Source: Closterium sp. Naga37s-1 (Eukaryota; Streptophyta; Zygnematophyceae; Desmidiales; Closteriaceae). From it: 64,000 bases of DNA. The notes under the pieces are model-generated. The model was not told the origin of the DNA, made no database searches, and was given only the letters and a program-made list of their open reading frames with translations. The position numbers were made by a program, and so were the translations under genes. Of the stretch, positions 52,827 to 62,630 are shown in pieces; position 1 is the first letter of the stretch; each line of letters opens with the position of its first letter. The stretch covers positions 1,968,501 to 2,032,500 of the forward strand of contig CANJKZ010000084.1 of NCBI GenBank assembly GCA_947471745.1, given 5' to 3'.

Positions 52827-54490
52827 ATGGCTTCGCTTCGAGTTCTAGCGTTTGATCATGAGGGCAGACCGATTAAGTTTGACACGTGGCTTCATGATTT
52901 GCAGCTGTACCTACTGAGCGATTCTAGGGACAGTGTTTCGCTGTTTGACCTAGCGTCAGGCGCTACTACTGCCCCTCCCGCCACAGCTGACAGTGCGACT
53001 CGCTCAAAGTGGCTTACTCGCGACGCTGCTGCCCGCTTAGCCATTCGCAACCACCTGCCGTTAGCTGAATGCGCTCACTTCGGACAGCACAGGACAGCAC
53101 AGGCACTGTACGCCGCAGTCGTAGCTCGCTACTCCTCGCCTGCCACTGCTGCTCTAGGCCGATTGCTACTGCCCTACCTGTTCCCCGAGCTGTCAGCTTT
53201 TGCCACAGTAAAGGACCTGGTTTCCCACCTGCGCACGAGCGACGCTCGCTACCGCGCTACCGTCCGTGCTGAGTTCCTTGACAGGAACCAGCCCCCGATG
53301 TTCATCACCCTCTACTTCATAATCACTCGCCACCCTAACTCTCTTCGCTCTATCAGGGAGCACTTTCTCTCCCGTGACCCCACCTCCCTCACTATTGACC
53401 TCCTCAAGCAACATCTCCCCGCAGCTGAGACTAGTGCAGTTGCTGTAAGTGCTGCTCGTGGCACTCCGTGCCCGCCCTTCTTTGAGGGGTGCTCCCCCTC
53501 CCCCCTTGCCCCTACGCCTCTGCTGCTGCTGCAGACGTCTCTGTTGCTGAGGACGTCGGGGCTGCTTCTGCTAGTGCGAAGCACCGCAGCAGCAAGGGCA
53601 AGGGTGGCAGGGGTGGTGGAGGTGGCAGCAGTGGTGGTGGAGGTGGCAGCGGGAGTGGTGGTGGGGGCAGCAGTGGATGTAGTGGAGGCAGTGGAGGTGG
53701 TGGAGGCGGTGGGACTGGTGGCGGGAGTGGGGGCTCTGGTGGCGGCAGTAGAGGCAGCGGTGGGAGTGGCGGCAGTGGAGGCAGTGGGACTGGAGGCAGT
53801 AGGGCTTGAGCTGGACATGGAGGCCCTGGTGGTGGCCAGCGGCAGCAGCAGCAGCGTCGGAGCGAGACCCAGTCGCCCCAGCAGCTCCGTGAATGGTTGT
53901 TTCAGCGTGGGACGACTTAGGGTAGTGATAGCTACCCGTATGTCATTCTCACAGGTGTTCGTGCTGGTCAGACATGCGGGAAGCTTCACACTCAGCACCG
54001 CTGCTTCTCGCGCCTCGACAACGCTTGGCGTGCTGAGTTTGGTGAAGATGTCAAGCTCCCTCGCTGGGCAGATCTGCTTAGGTCTAGGATTGCTATCTTT
54101 GACCTAGAATTTGATGCTATTCTTTCTGCTATGTATGCTTTGTCTGTTAGTGCTGAGGGTGATTGTTACCTGTGTGTGCCGCCTGACCCAGGTATAGCGG
54201 CTGCTGCTCTAGGTGCTAGTGAGTCTAGTACTCTCCCTGGTACTGCGCCTGCTCAGGCCTTGCACACCTTCACGTCGGACTCAGGCGCCTCGCGCTGTTT
54301 CTTTCGTGACAGCACCACTCTCACTCCTCTCCCTGCACCTATCCCGGTCAGACTGGCTGACCCCTCTGGGGGCCCGGTCGTTGCCCGTTCCTCCACTGTC
54401 CTCCCGTGTCCGGCGGTTCCGTCCGGCTCACTGACAGGTCTTCACCTCCCCTCATTCTCTACGAACTTGGTGAGTACCGCTGCCCTCCAG
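52827..54490 (+). pseudogene. gag: A4 gag and protease
   Basis: Gag starts MASLRVLAFDHEGRPIKFD at 52827 and has the same capsid motifs as A1 (WLHDLQLYLL, TAQALYAAVVARYSS, YLFPELSAFATV). After a frame change near 53500 follow a Gly/Ser tract (to 53807, TAG), the module SPQQLREWLFQRG (53871-53910), a TAG, and the reduced zinc knuckle CGKLHTQHRCF. Then comes LEFDAILSAMYAL and the protease site DSGAS in TSDSGASRCFF. It is collinear with A1. Confidence 0.87.
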
Positions 54491-55640
54491 GATGCGATGG
54501 TCACTAACACCACTCCTGGGGGTCAGCGTGCGTCGATCTGCACGTGCACTCAGACGGGGCGTCACCTGGCCACGTTCACTCATTGGCTAGGATCGAGTCT
54601 GTACACACTCGCTACCGAGCCTCCTCAGGTAGCTGCGTCTGCTCAGGTGTCGGCGTCAGGTCAGGTAGCCGCCTCTTGCTCGTGTCGCCTCCTGTCGCAC
54701 CAGACTCTTCTGTGGCACCACCGCCTGGGTCACCCCTCCCTGCCACGCCTTCGTGGCATGCACTCTCGTCTTCTTGTCTCTGGTCTTCCCAGGTCTCTGC
54801 CTCCCCTGCCGCCCTCGCCTGCCCCGCCCTGCCTTCCTTGCCTCGAGGGGCGGCAGCGCGCCGCTCCTCACTCCTCCTCGTTTCCCCCGATGACTGCTCC
54901 CCTGCAGACTCTCCACATGGATGTGTGGGGCCCAGCCCGCGTCAGTGGACAGAGCCGCGAGCGCTAATTTCTGCTGGTAGTTGACGACTACACGCCGTAC
55001 ACCACGGTCTTTCCATTACGCAGCAAGGGTCAGGTTGTTGATGTCTTGATCCCTTGGATCCGCACGTTCTGTCTCTAGCTTCCCGAGCGGTTCGGCCAGG
55101 ACCTTCCTGTCCTGCGTCTGCACTCTGACAGAGGTGGTGAGTTCTCCTCCAACCTCTTGCGGGACTTTTGTCGTGGGGAGGGCATTCTCCAGTCGTTCAC
55201 GCTTCCAGACTCTCCTCCGCAAAATGGGATTGCTGAGCGCCGCATTGGCTTAGTCATGGAGGTCGCTCGTACCTCCATGATCCATGCGGCTGCTCCCCAA
55301 TTTCTATGGCTGTTTGCGGTCCGGTACGCTGTGCAAAAGCTCAACCTCTGGCCCCGTGTCTCCTTGCCAGAGACCTCGCCCACACTACGTTGGACAGGGG
55401 AGGTTGGCACTGCATCAGTGTTCCGGGTCTGGGGTTTTCGTGCCTTTGTTCGCGATACGTCCGCGGACAAGCTCTTCGCCCGTGCTATCCCCTGCGTCCT
55501 CCTTGGCTTTGTCCCTGACGCGCCTGGCTTGCAGTTTTACCACCACACCTCGCGCCGTGTCTTACCTTCTTAGGACGTCACGTTTGACGAGTCGGTACCC
55601 TTTTACCGTCTCTTCCCCTACCGCTCTGCCCCTCCCCCGC
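54491..55640 (+). pseudogene. pol: A4 integrase
   Basis: Zinc-binding region (LLWHHRLGHPSLPRLRG, CLPCLEG), then LHMDVWGP, a TAA at 54965-54967, a TAG near 55076, LHSDRGGEFSSN and the catalytic Glu segment PPQNGIAERR. It ends VLLGFVPDAPGLQF with a TAG at 55571-55573. The two TAG codons replace Gln of A1. Confidence 0.9.
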
Positions 55641-56890
55641 CCCCGCCGCTCTTCCTTGCTCCCGGTCCCCTTGCCGTAGACCCCCTCCCGCCTCAGGGTC
55701 CTACTCCCTCAGGTGTGTCTCAGGTAGACCCTCTCCCTCGTCCTGCGCTTGTTGAGGTAGCTGTTGACTCAGGTGCTGCTCGAGGTGCTGCGAATGGGGG
55801 TGCTGCGTCTGGGGGTGCGGAGCCGGGGGGTGTGGAGTCCGAGGGTGCTGGGTCTGGGAGTGCTGAGCTTGGGGGTGAGGAGCCTGGGGGTGCTGAGCCT
55901 GTGGGTGTGGAGCCTGAGGGTGTTGAGCCTCGGGGTGCTGAGTCGGAGGGTGCGGAGTCTGGGGGTGCTGAGCCTCGGGGTACTGCTTCGTCTGAAGGAC
56001 TTGCTGGTGCTTTGCCGCGACTGTCTCCGCAGCAGCTGCGTGAGTGGTTTCTTCATCGCGTGTGTAGTCGGAGTGGAGCTACCGGAGCTGGAGGCGCTGG
56101 AGACGCTGGAGCTGGAGGTGCTGGAGTTACTGCTGGTCCTGGAGGTGCTCGTACCAGGGGTACTGGAGCTGTCGGGACTGGTGGTGTTGAGGGCGCTGGA
56201 GCTGGAGACCCTACGTCGCGTGGAGCTTTTGGAGCTGGAGGCGCTGGCGCTGGTGGCGCTGGAGCTGGAGACGCTGGAGCTGCAGGAGCTGGAGCTATTG
56301 ACCCTGGAGCTGGAGGTGCTGGAGACACTGTGCGGCCGCGACCGTACTTTGTTCCTCTTCTTCAGCAGGTTCTTGGTCTCTCGTCTTCTACTAGCCTTAC
56401 TCCTCCCCTCCTGTGTCCACCGCTTGACCAGTCGTAGCTGCCGTTACAGCCGGCCTCTCCACTGTCTGCTCACTCTCCTTACACTGAGCAGTCTGGCCGT
56501 CTTACAGAGCGTCGTGAGCCTGCGTCTCGTCTTGTCTCGCCTGTTCGCAATGCTCGTCGCGTTCCTCGTTCGCGTCCTCCTCCTGTCCCCGGCACGCACG
56601 CTATGGCACTCCGTCCTTCCTCTATTCCACTGCGTTTTCCTCTGCCTGCTCCTCCTTAGTCCTCTCTTCCTGACGTCCCTGACCCTGCGTCTGACCGCGC
56701 TCGTGCTGCCAGTCCCACTGTCGCTCGTCTCCTCGCCACTGCTGCCATTGACCCTTCCTTTGAGTCTGCTGCTGCGTCTTCTCTCGTTGCTGAGCTGCTT
56801 GACTTTGCTGCTGCCTGTCGTCTAGACTACGCCACTGCTCTTGTTTCTGAGTCTTAGTCTGCCAATCCTCCGTCCGTCGAGGATGAGTGT
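55640..56890 (+). pseudogene. A4 integrase-RT spacer
   Basis: Pro-rich start, then repeated Gly/Ala/Glu pentapeptides (GGAEP, GGAES types), then the module LSPQQLREWFLHR (about 56022-56060) and GAGG repeats. A second Pro/Ser-rich part follows a TAG at 56435-56437 where A1 has Gln. Leu-rich reading frames over this stretch are artefacts of the repeat. Confidence 0.8.
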
Positions 56891-58560
56891 GCTCTTGGCA
56901 CGGACGTCCTTGAGGACAGGCAGGAGGACTTTGAGTCTCTTGCAGCTGCTGTACCTCGTTTCGCTTCCATGCTGCTTGCCCATGAGGGAGACCCGGATGC
57001 ACCAGACATCCCCACCCCGCGCTCTTACGCAGAGGCGATTACGGGTCCTTACTCCTCTCAGTGGCAGGCAGCCATGGATGCCGAGATGGCATCCTGGAAT
57101 TCCACAGGCACCTACGTCTACGAGGTTCCCCCACCTGGGGTGAACAAGTCGATGGCATGTGGATTTTCAGGGTGAAGCGGCTGCCGGGTTCTCCGCGTGC
57201 CTTCAAGGCGCGTTACGTTGCTAGAGGCTTTAGTCAGCGACAGGGGGTCGACTACTTCCAGAACTTCTCTCCCTCCTCGAAGATGACTACTCTTCGGGTG
57301 TTGCTGCATGTCGCTGCTCAGCGTGACTAGTTGCACTCGCTTGACTTCAGTTCAGCTTTCTTTCAGGGCAGCCTGCACGAGGAGATCTGGCTACGCCACC
57401 CACCTGGCTTCATTGGGTCGTTTCCTGCAGGGACCTAGTGGAGCCTCCGACGGCCAGTCTACGGTCTCCGCCAGGCACCTCTCGAGTGGCACGACACACT
57501 GAGGACTACACTTGCGGCTCTAAGGTTTACTTTTTCTACTGCTGATCCGTCGCTGTTTCTATGCACCGACACATTGCTGCTGCCGTTCTACGTCCTCGTC
57601 TACGTCGACAACCTCATCTTTGCCTCTGATGACACTTAGGAACTGACCCTTGTGAAGTCGAGCTACAGAAGAGACACACCTGCACTGACCTGGGTGAACA
57701 TTACCCGGGACAGAGCACGGCGCACCATCACCCTAACTCAGTCACACATGGTGCACTAGGTCCTTCAGCGCTTCGGCTTCAAGTTCTCCTCGCCACAGCC
57801 CACTCCTCTGTCTACAAGCCACTCACTCTCAGCTCCACCTTCGGACGAGTCCGTAGAGCCGAGTGGTCCGTACCCAGAGCTTGTGGGTTGCCACATGTAC
57901 CTGATGACGTGCACACGACCTGACCTCACGTACCCTCTCAGCCTCCTGGCGCGCTACATGGCTCCCGGTAGGCACCGAAAGGTGCACTGGGATGCTGCGA
58001 AGAGGGTACTGCGTTACTTGTACAGTACGTCAGGCATGGGACTCGTGCTTGGAGGATGGGGTCTAGTTGTCCTCGCCGGTCACGCAGACGCTTCTTGGGT
58101 TGACGACTCAGCTACGCAGCGGTCGTCAAAGGGTTACACCTTCAGCCTTGGCTCTGGCTCTATTTCCTGGCGGTCTACCCGCTTGTCTTCGGTTCTTAGC
58201 TCCAGTTTTGAGGCTGAGATCTACGCCGGGGCCATGGCTGCACAGGAGCTACGCTGGCTCACCTACCTGCTGACGGACTTGGGAGAGCAGCCTCGTTCGC
58301 CTCCAGTTCTGTACGTAGACATCAAGGCCATGATTGCCTTGTGTCAAGAGCACAGACTAGAGCACAGAACGAAGCACATCGCTCTGCGATACTTCCTTGC
58401 TCGAGAGTTGCAGCAGCGTGGCCAGCTTCGTCTTGCTTACGTGGCCACTAGGGCCAACACTGCTGATATATTCACCAAGGCACTTCCGCCTGGTGATCAT
58501 CAGCGCTTCTCTACTGTGTTAGGCCTGGTGCCTACTTTGCCTCACTTGCTTACTGCATGA
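56890..58560 (+). pseudogene. pol: A4 reverse transcriptase and RNase H
   Basis: RT entry SYAEAITGPYSSQWQAAMDAE, then after a frame change VKRLPGSPRAFKARYVARGFSQ and MTTLRVLLHVAAQRD. A decayed middle follows (57330-57880) in which the catalytic box reads YVDN (LVYVDNLIFAS). RNase H 57883-58560 is open and has GHADASWVDDSAT, EAEIYAGAMAAQELRWL, YVDIKAMIALC (the usual DN is DI) and NTADIFTKALPPGDH. TAG codons near 57438 and 57758 replace Gln of A1. Confidence 0.88.
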
Positions 58561-58787
58561 CTTTGCTTGTACTGTGATCTATATATATACCTGCATGCTT
58601 GCACTTGCTAGGGTATGATCACTGTATTGTTTGCTCTCTTTTATATGACTCTGCATGTGAACTGGCCCTGTGGCCCTTTGCTTGTGCTCGGACTGTGTGG
58701 TGACTTTGTGATCCACCCTGAGCTTGCTTTGCTTTTCTTGAATGGTCTTGTGACCACTTGTTCTCCCCCACTTTGCCTATGGGGGTG

Positions 58788-58918
58788 TGTCAGAATGTTT
58801 TAGTGCTTACATTGTGTAGGCTATAGTGGGGTAGCCCATAAGGGGTACAACCCAATTAGGGTTAGTACTTGTACCCAAATTTCTGTTCAATTTATCATTC
58901 TCGTTCATTATTCTGACA
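58788..58918 (+). repeat. A4 3' LTR
   Basis: TGTCAGAATGTTTT to ATTCTGACA, directly after the polypurine tract. Confidence 0.93.
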
Positions 58919-59164
58919 CCATCCAGGCCAGCAAACGTTTTGCCAGACATAATGCGCATGAAACCTCTACCGCGTCCGCCCCGCACCTGCACAAGACGTC
59001 GCATTTCACCCCACAAATCCTCGACTGTGTTGGCAATAGTGGTCAATAGTCCTTTCATGCATTCACGAAATGCTTCACAAATTTACATGATGACGAACGG
59101 CATTTGTGCCACACGTCTATCTAGTGTTCGATGCCTGCCCCAATTATTTTCTGCCTTGAAACTA

Positions 59165-59365
59165 GGGCTGAGCAAGAGGCGAACACGAACGTGTTCGCGT
59201 TTGCCCTTGCACGAACACCCCAATTCGGCGAACAGAACACGTTCGCGTTCGACGAACACCTTTGGCAAAGCAAGGCGTTCGCCGCTCGCCTTCACATGCG
59301 AACACCTTAGTGTTTGAGGCGAACACGAACGTGTTCGTGGCAAACACGTTCGTGCTCGCCCCGTG
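59165..59365. repeat. Short palindrome-rich element with GAACACGTTCG motifs
   Basis: About 200 bp dense in CGAACACGAACGTGTTCG-type inverted motifs, with outer ends AGGGCTGAGCA (59164) and, on the other strand, GGGGCGAGCACG, that form imperfect terminal inverted repeats. It has no coding capacity. A MITE, perhaps hAT-related, is the most likely class. No 8-bp TSD was obvious. Confidence 0.6.
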
Positions 59366-59582
59366 ACAAATTTCTTTATAATCACACGTACATGGATTAT
59401 GAATTTGGGCAAACCTGATGTTGGTTAGGGAGGTTAGGGGTGTATTGGTGTGGCTGCAATATAACATCAATAAATATAACATGTTCTAGGGATGCGCGTA
59501 CAAGTAAAGTATCAATGGTTCCAAATGGCAAGAAAGAAGAGGCACATGCACAACAACATGCATGATGATAAATCGTGCTAGC

Positions 59583-61860
59583 CTACGCCACGGTAGGGCT
59601 GCTTCCAACATCACCACCCCCTCCCACAACAGTGTCCTCCTCCTCCTCATCTTCCTCATCGTCCTCCACCCCCTCTCCCTCAAGTGCTAACCCTGGTGCT
59701 GAGACTCCTCTCGGTCGGTGGCCCTCGTCGATCCTTTGGCCAGGGTGTGAGCCATACCATGACCTGAGAATCATGGAAGCTCGCACCCTCTCGGAGTTGA
59801 GGAGGTGCCTCTTCCAGGAGATGAGGTTCCGGCCCATGGAGAACACGTGGTCGCTCGCGGCAGACAAGGCTGGGATAGCTATGTAATCCCTCGCCATCTG
59901 CTTCAGCATCGACATGTTGGTGGCAGTGCTCCATCTAGCGCTGTCACATCCACCCGCATCCGCTCTGACAAGTACCTGCTAACCTCATCATCCTGCACCA
60001 TCCTCCCCCCACTCCCCCTCCCCCCCCCCCTTGCCGCCTAGTCATCGGCGACTAAGAAGAAACTGGTCGTCCTCGTCATCCCCCCCCTCTCCCTCTAGCT
60101 CCTCCTCAACTGGGGGCAAGTGTAGTCGGCTGGGGAGCAAGCCGCCAAGCTGCTGCCTGGTACTTAGCCACGTGCTCGCGTGCAAGCAAAATGACCTTGC
60201 CAGACGATGGACGCGGCCTCTCCCTCCTGGGGGTCTCTGGGTGCAGCTTCTCCCAGTGATCATCGACGAACCATGCCGCCTTCATGGAAGGATCCAGGAA
60301 GGTGGCGATCTAGTACTCGTTGCTGGTGATGTATGCGTACTTCTTCAGGGTGCCAAGCGCTGCAACGATCAATGGACGCAGCGTCGCCGATGGCCCCTTG
60401 TGAAGACGCGACTCCATGGCGTCGATCAGGCCATTGCAGTACGACACCACCAGCGACACTGTACGCCGTCCCACAGCTGCCTTGGAGAACATGTTGAAAG
60501 GGCTGAGGAAGGCCTTCAACACCTCCAATAAATCCCAGTGCTTGCCAGTCAAGCACAAGCTGTCTATCTTGTCCCTCTCCCCACGCGACGAGCCCTGTCC
60601 AGGTCATGGTGTGGTGTGGTGGGTGCAAGTGGGATGAGGTAATTTGGATTAGGGTTGGCAGATTTAGAGATACAATCTCCGTGTAACACAATGAAGTGAT
60701 GCATAACCCATCGCTGGCACAACCTCAAAGCTTGACCCACATGCCTTACCTGGGTCTCGGCAAAGAACAGTGTAATGGGCCTACAAGGGTGCGGTCGACC
60801 ATGTCGTGCGACGACCCCCAACGCACACGACTGTCCTGCACCCGCTTCAATGGCGGGCTGTGGATTCCCGCCTGCATGTTCAAGGAAGACTGAAGCCCAA
60901 TGAACGCCCCCAAGTGCTGTGGCGAACATCGATCAATGACGACATCTCGCTCACCATACGCAGCACCTCGTGTATGGTCTCCACGGACAAGCCCCCCTGG
61001 ACTGCAAGTTTGACCATATGTGACAAGCACCTGCGGACAACGATAGTATATGGAGTGGGGAGGGAGTTTGCCACATGTTGCAAACTTGGACGGGCTGCAA
61101 CCCGTGCACCAGCCCCTTCCCACCAGCCAACACACCAACCCACCTACCAGCCCACGCACCAAAACCTACCCACAAACCCACTCACGAGCCAACGCATCCG
61201 CACATACCTGAAGTGCATCCGAGAGTTGAAGAACCCTCGATCAGCACCCTCTTCCGACAACCGCTTGAAGGCGGCAATGTTGCTAGAGGTGTTGTCAGAC
61301 GTGAGACCCAAGACAACGCCCCTGCAACCCCCACTGCTCCACCACCTCCTCCACCACCTTTGCCATCTGGTCGCCCATATGACGCCCAAGCATCTCCTGG
61401 AACTCTAGGACCGCCGTCTGCAGCTGAAACGAGTCGTCAATCCAATTACCCGTAACCACAAGCCATGCCTTGCTGTTGGGCGCCGTCCACATGTCGATGA
61501 TGTAGGACACCTTGCACCCCAACTACCCCTCTCTCGCCAGCAGCTCCGCAATGGCCGACTGGTCCCTGATAGCCAGGTCCGCCCTCTTGCGGAGGACTGG
61601 CGGTGAGAAAGCTGAAGTTTCGTGGAAGGTCTTGTAACCCGCCTCTCGGGCGATGCGTAGGGCGGCATACACTAGTGCATTGTGGGTCCGGACCACATCC
61701 CCCCCTTCACCACGGTGTAGAAGGTGGTTAGGCAGGCTCTTATCTGTCGTTTTAGCGCAGTCTGCCCGTATGCTCCTCCCTGTAGCTGCGGAGTGCCGCC
61801 TGGGCTTGAGATGGAAGCCTCGCTTCAACGGTTTGACTCTAGGTGGGGGTGGGGTCCACG
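59583..61860 (-). pseudogene. hAT-superfamily transposase remnant
   Basis: Minus-strand fragments follow the order of hAT transposases. SYIIDMWTAPNSKAWLVVTGNWID is the RNase H-like start with the first catalytic Asp (61400-61520). LGLTSDNTSSN and RCLSHMVKLAVQGGL hold the second Asp region and the conserved CxxH (60990-61350). LLEVLKAFLSPFNMFSKAA is about 60480-60540. The dimerisation tail RDYIAIPALSAASDHVFSMGR with WKRHLLNSERVRA is at 59760-59900. An acidic C-terminus ends at 59583. Frames shift repeatedly and no zinc finger was found, so the gene is dead. Terminal repeats were not identified. Confidence 0.82.
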
Positions 61861-61989
61861 TGTGAGAGAGTAGGGTTGCCGCTCAGTGGAGCAGGTAGTC
61901 CGGGGGTATGTTCAGCTGCTGGAGTAGTTGTTGCGCAGCTGCGACTGAGGCGAGATACGCAGCTCGTGCTTCCGATATAGGGTCTATGA

Positions 61990-62440
61990 TTCTCAAACCC
62001 CCATCCAGACAGGCAAAGTTGCTTGGCACGTGCTCAACCGCCTACACGCACCTGCAAAGTGGGTGCGCACATGCGCATACAGCCACCTGCGGTTGCAGCG
62101 CTGGCAAGCCGCCTTGCTGCAACGTTGGCAAGCCGCCTTGGTGCAGCGCTGGCAGGTCGCCGACTTGCAATGCTGGCAAGCCGCCTTTCTGTGTTGGCGC
62201 GATGTCAACTTACAGTTCTGGCAGGCTGCCCCCGTGCTGCGCTCGAGGTCGACGTGCCTGTCTTCTAGGTTGACTTGCATCTGATGTAGTCATTATTGCT
62301 ATTGCGATTTCTATCATTGTGTAATCCTTTTGCTAATAAAACTCTTGCCGAATTGCCATGTGAATGCGCAAGTAGAGAGAACACGAGCAAATGCTACGAT
62401 CACTCATACCACCCGTGCTCTCCCCACGTAGTCCAACACC
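61990..62440 (+). repeat. Worn LTR fragment related to the B family
   Basis: It shares with the B LTRs the blocks gcacctgcaaagtgggtgcgc, gtcgac...cttctaggttgacttgcat..gatgtagtc and cttttgctaataaaactcttgccgaattgcc...gaatgcgcaagt, in the same order as in the B1 LTR. It contains four to five copies of a roughly 25-bp unit around gcgctggcaagccgccttg (62095-62200). Outer borders and TSD are not clear. Confidence 0.65.
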
Positions 62441-62630
62441 TCATACAGCAGAGAAGTCGAGTGATTTGCAGAAATTGCTCTCTCCCTTCCCGTAACCCAC
62501 ATCGTCGCCATTGCGCTCGCCCTGAATTGCCCTCCCATGGCCCGTCTCTCTCCCTTCCCGTTTTATAACTCGCGCCATTGCGCTCGCCTCAAATCACCCT
62601 ACCGTCACCCTTCCTCTCTCAACTCCCATC
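62441..62630. other. Short stretch with a duplicated C-rich block
   Basis: The block ctctctcccttcccg...cgccattgcgctcgcc occurs twice (about 62480-62525 and 62545-62590). No gene or element was recognised. Confidence 0.5.

Larger units (their letters stand above)
51629..58918 (+). mobile_element. A4: complete A-family Ty1/copia element
   Basis: 7290 bp, LTRs of 131 bp (51629-51759 and 58788-58918) differing at about seven positions, TSD CCATC (51624-51628 and 58919-58923). It has the A-family order: primer-binding site, GC-rich leader, gag, protease, integrase, spacer, RT, RNase H and polypurine tract (TATGGGGGTG, 58779-58787). Numerous nonsense codons, many of them TAG where A1 has Gln, show decay by base substitution more than by deletion. 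Confidence 0.94.
50105..59160 (-). pseudogene. Unrecognised spliced gene, interrupted by A4
   Basis: Minus-strand pieces from 5' to 3': 59160-58919, then directly across the A4 insertion into 51623-51239 (AGLDG joined in frame to CGMQVPDML, stop TAG at 51239), then 50690-50253. The last piece holds FKKWLSENCGADKMRLYVHG, an in-frame TAA near 50550, MNWNNILKREVRATKTR and a basic SKRRRF stretch. That piece ends at a GTAAGC donor. A good acceptor (tgtgttgcttgcag) near 50118 opens a final short exon with TGA. The pieces may belong to one or two genes. I recognise no family. Decay and location suggest a transposon gene or a dead host gene. Confidence 0.5.

Noticed and set aside
55764-56825. Leu/Val-rich frame resembling a membrane protein
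   Set aside because: Out-of-frame reading of the Gly/Ala-rich spacer repeat of A4 (and likewise 28987-29493 in A2).
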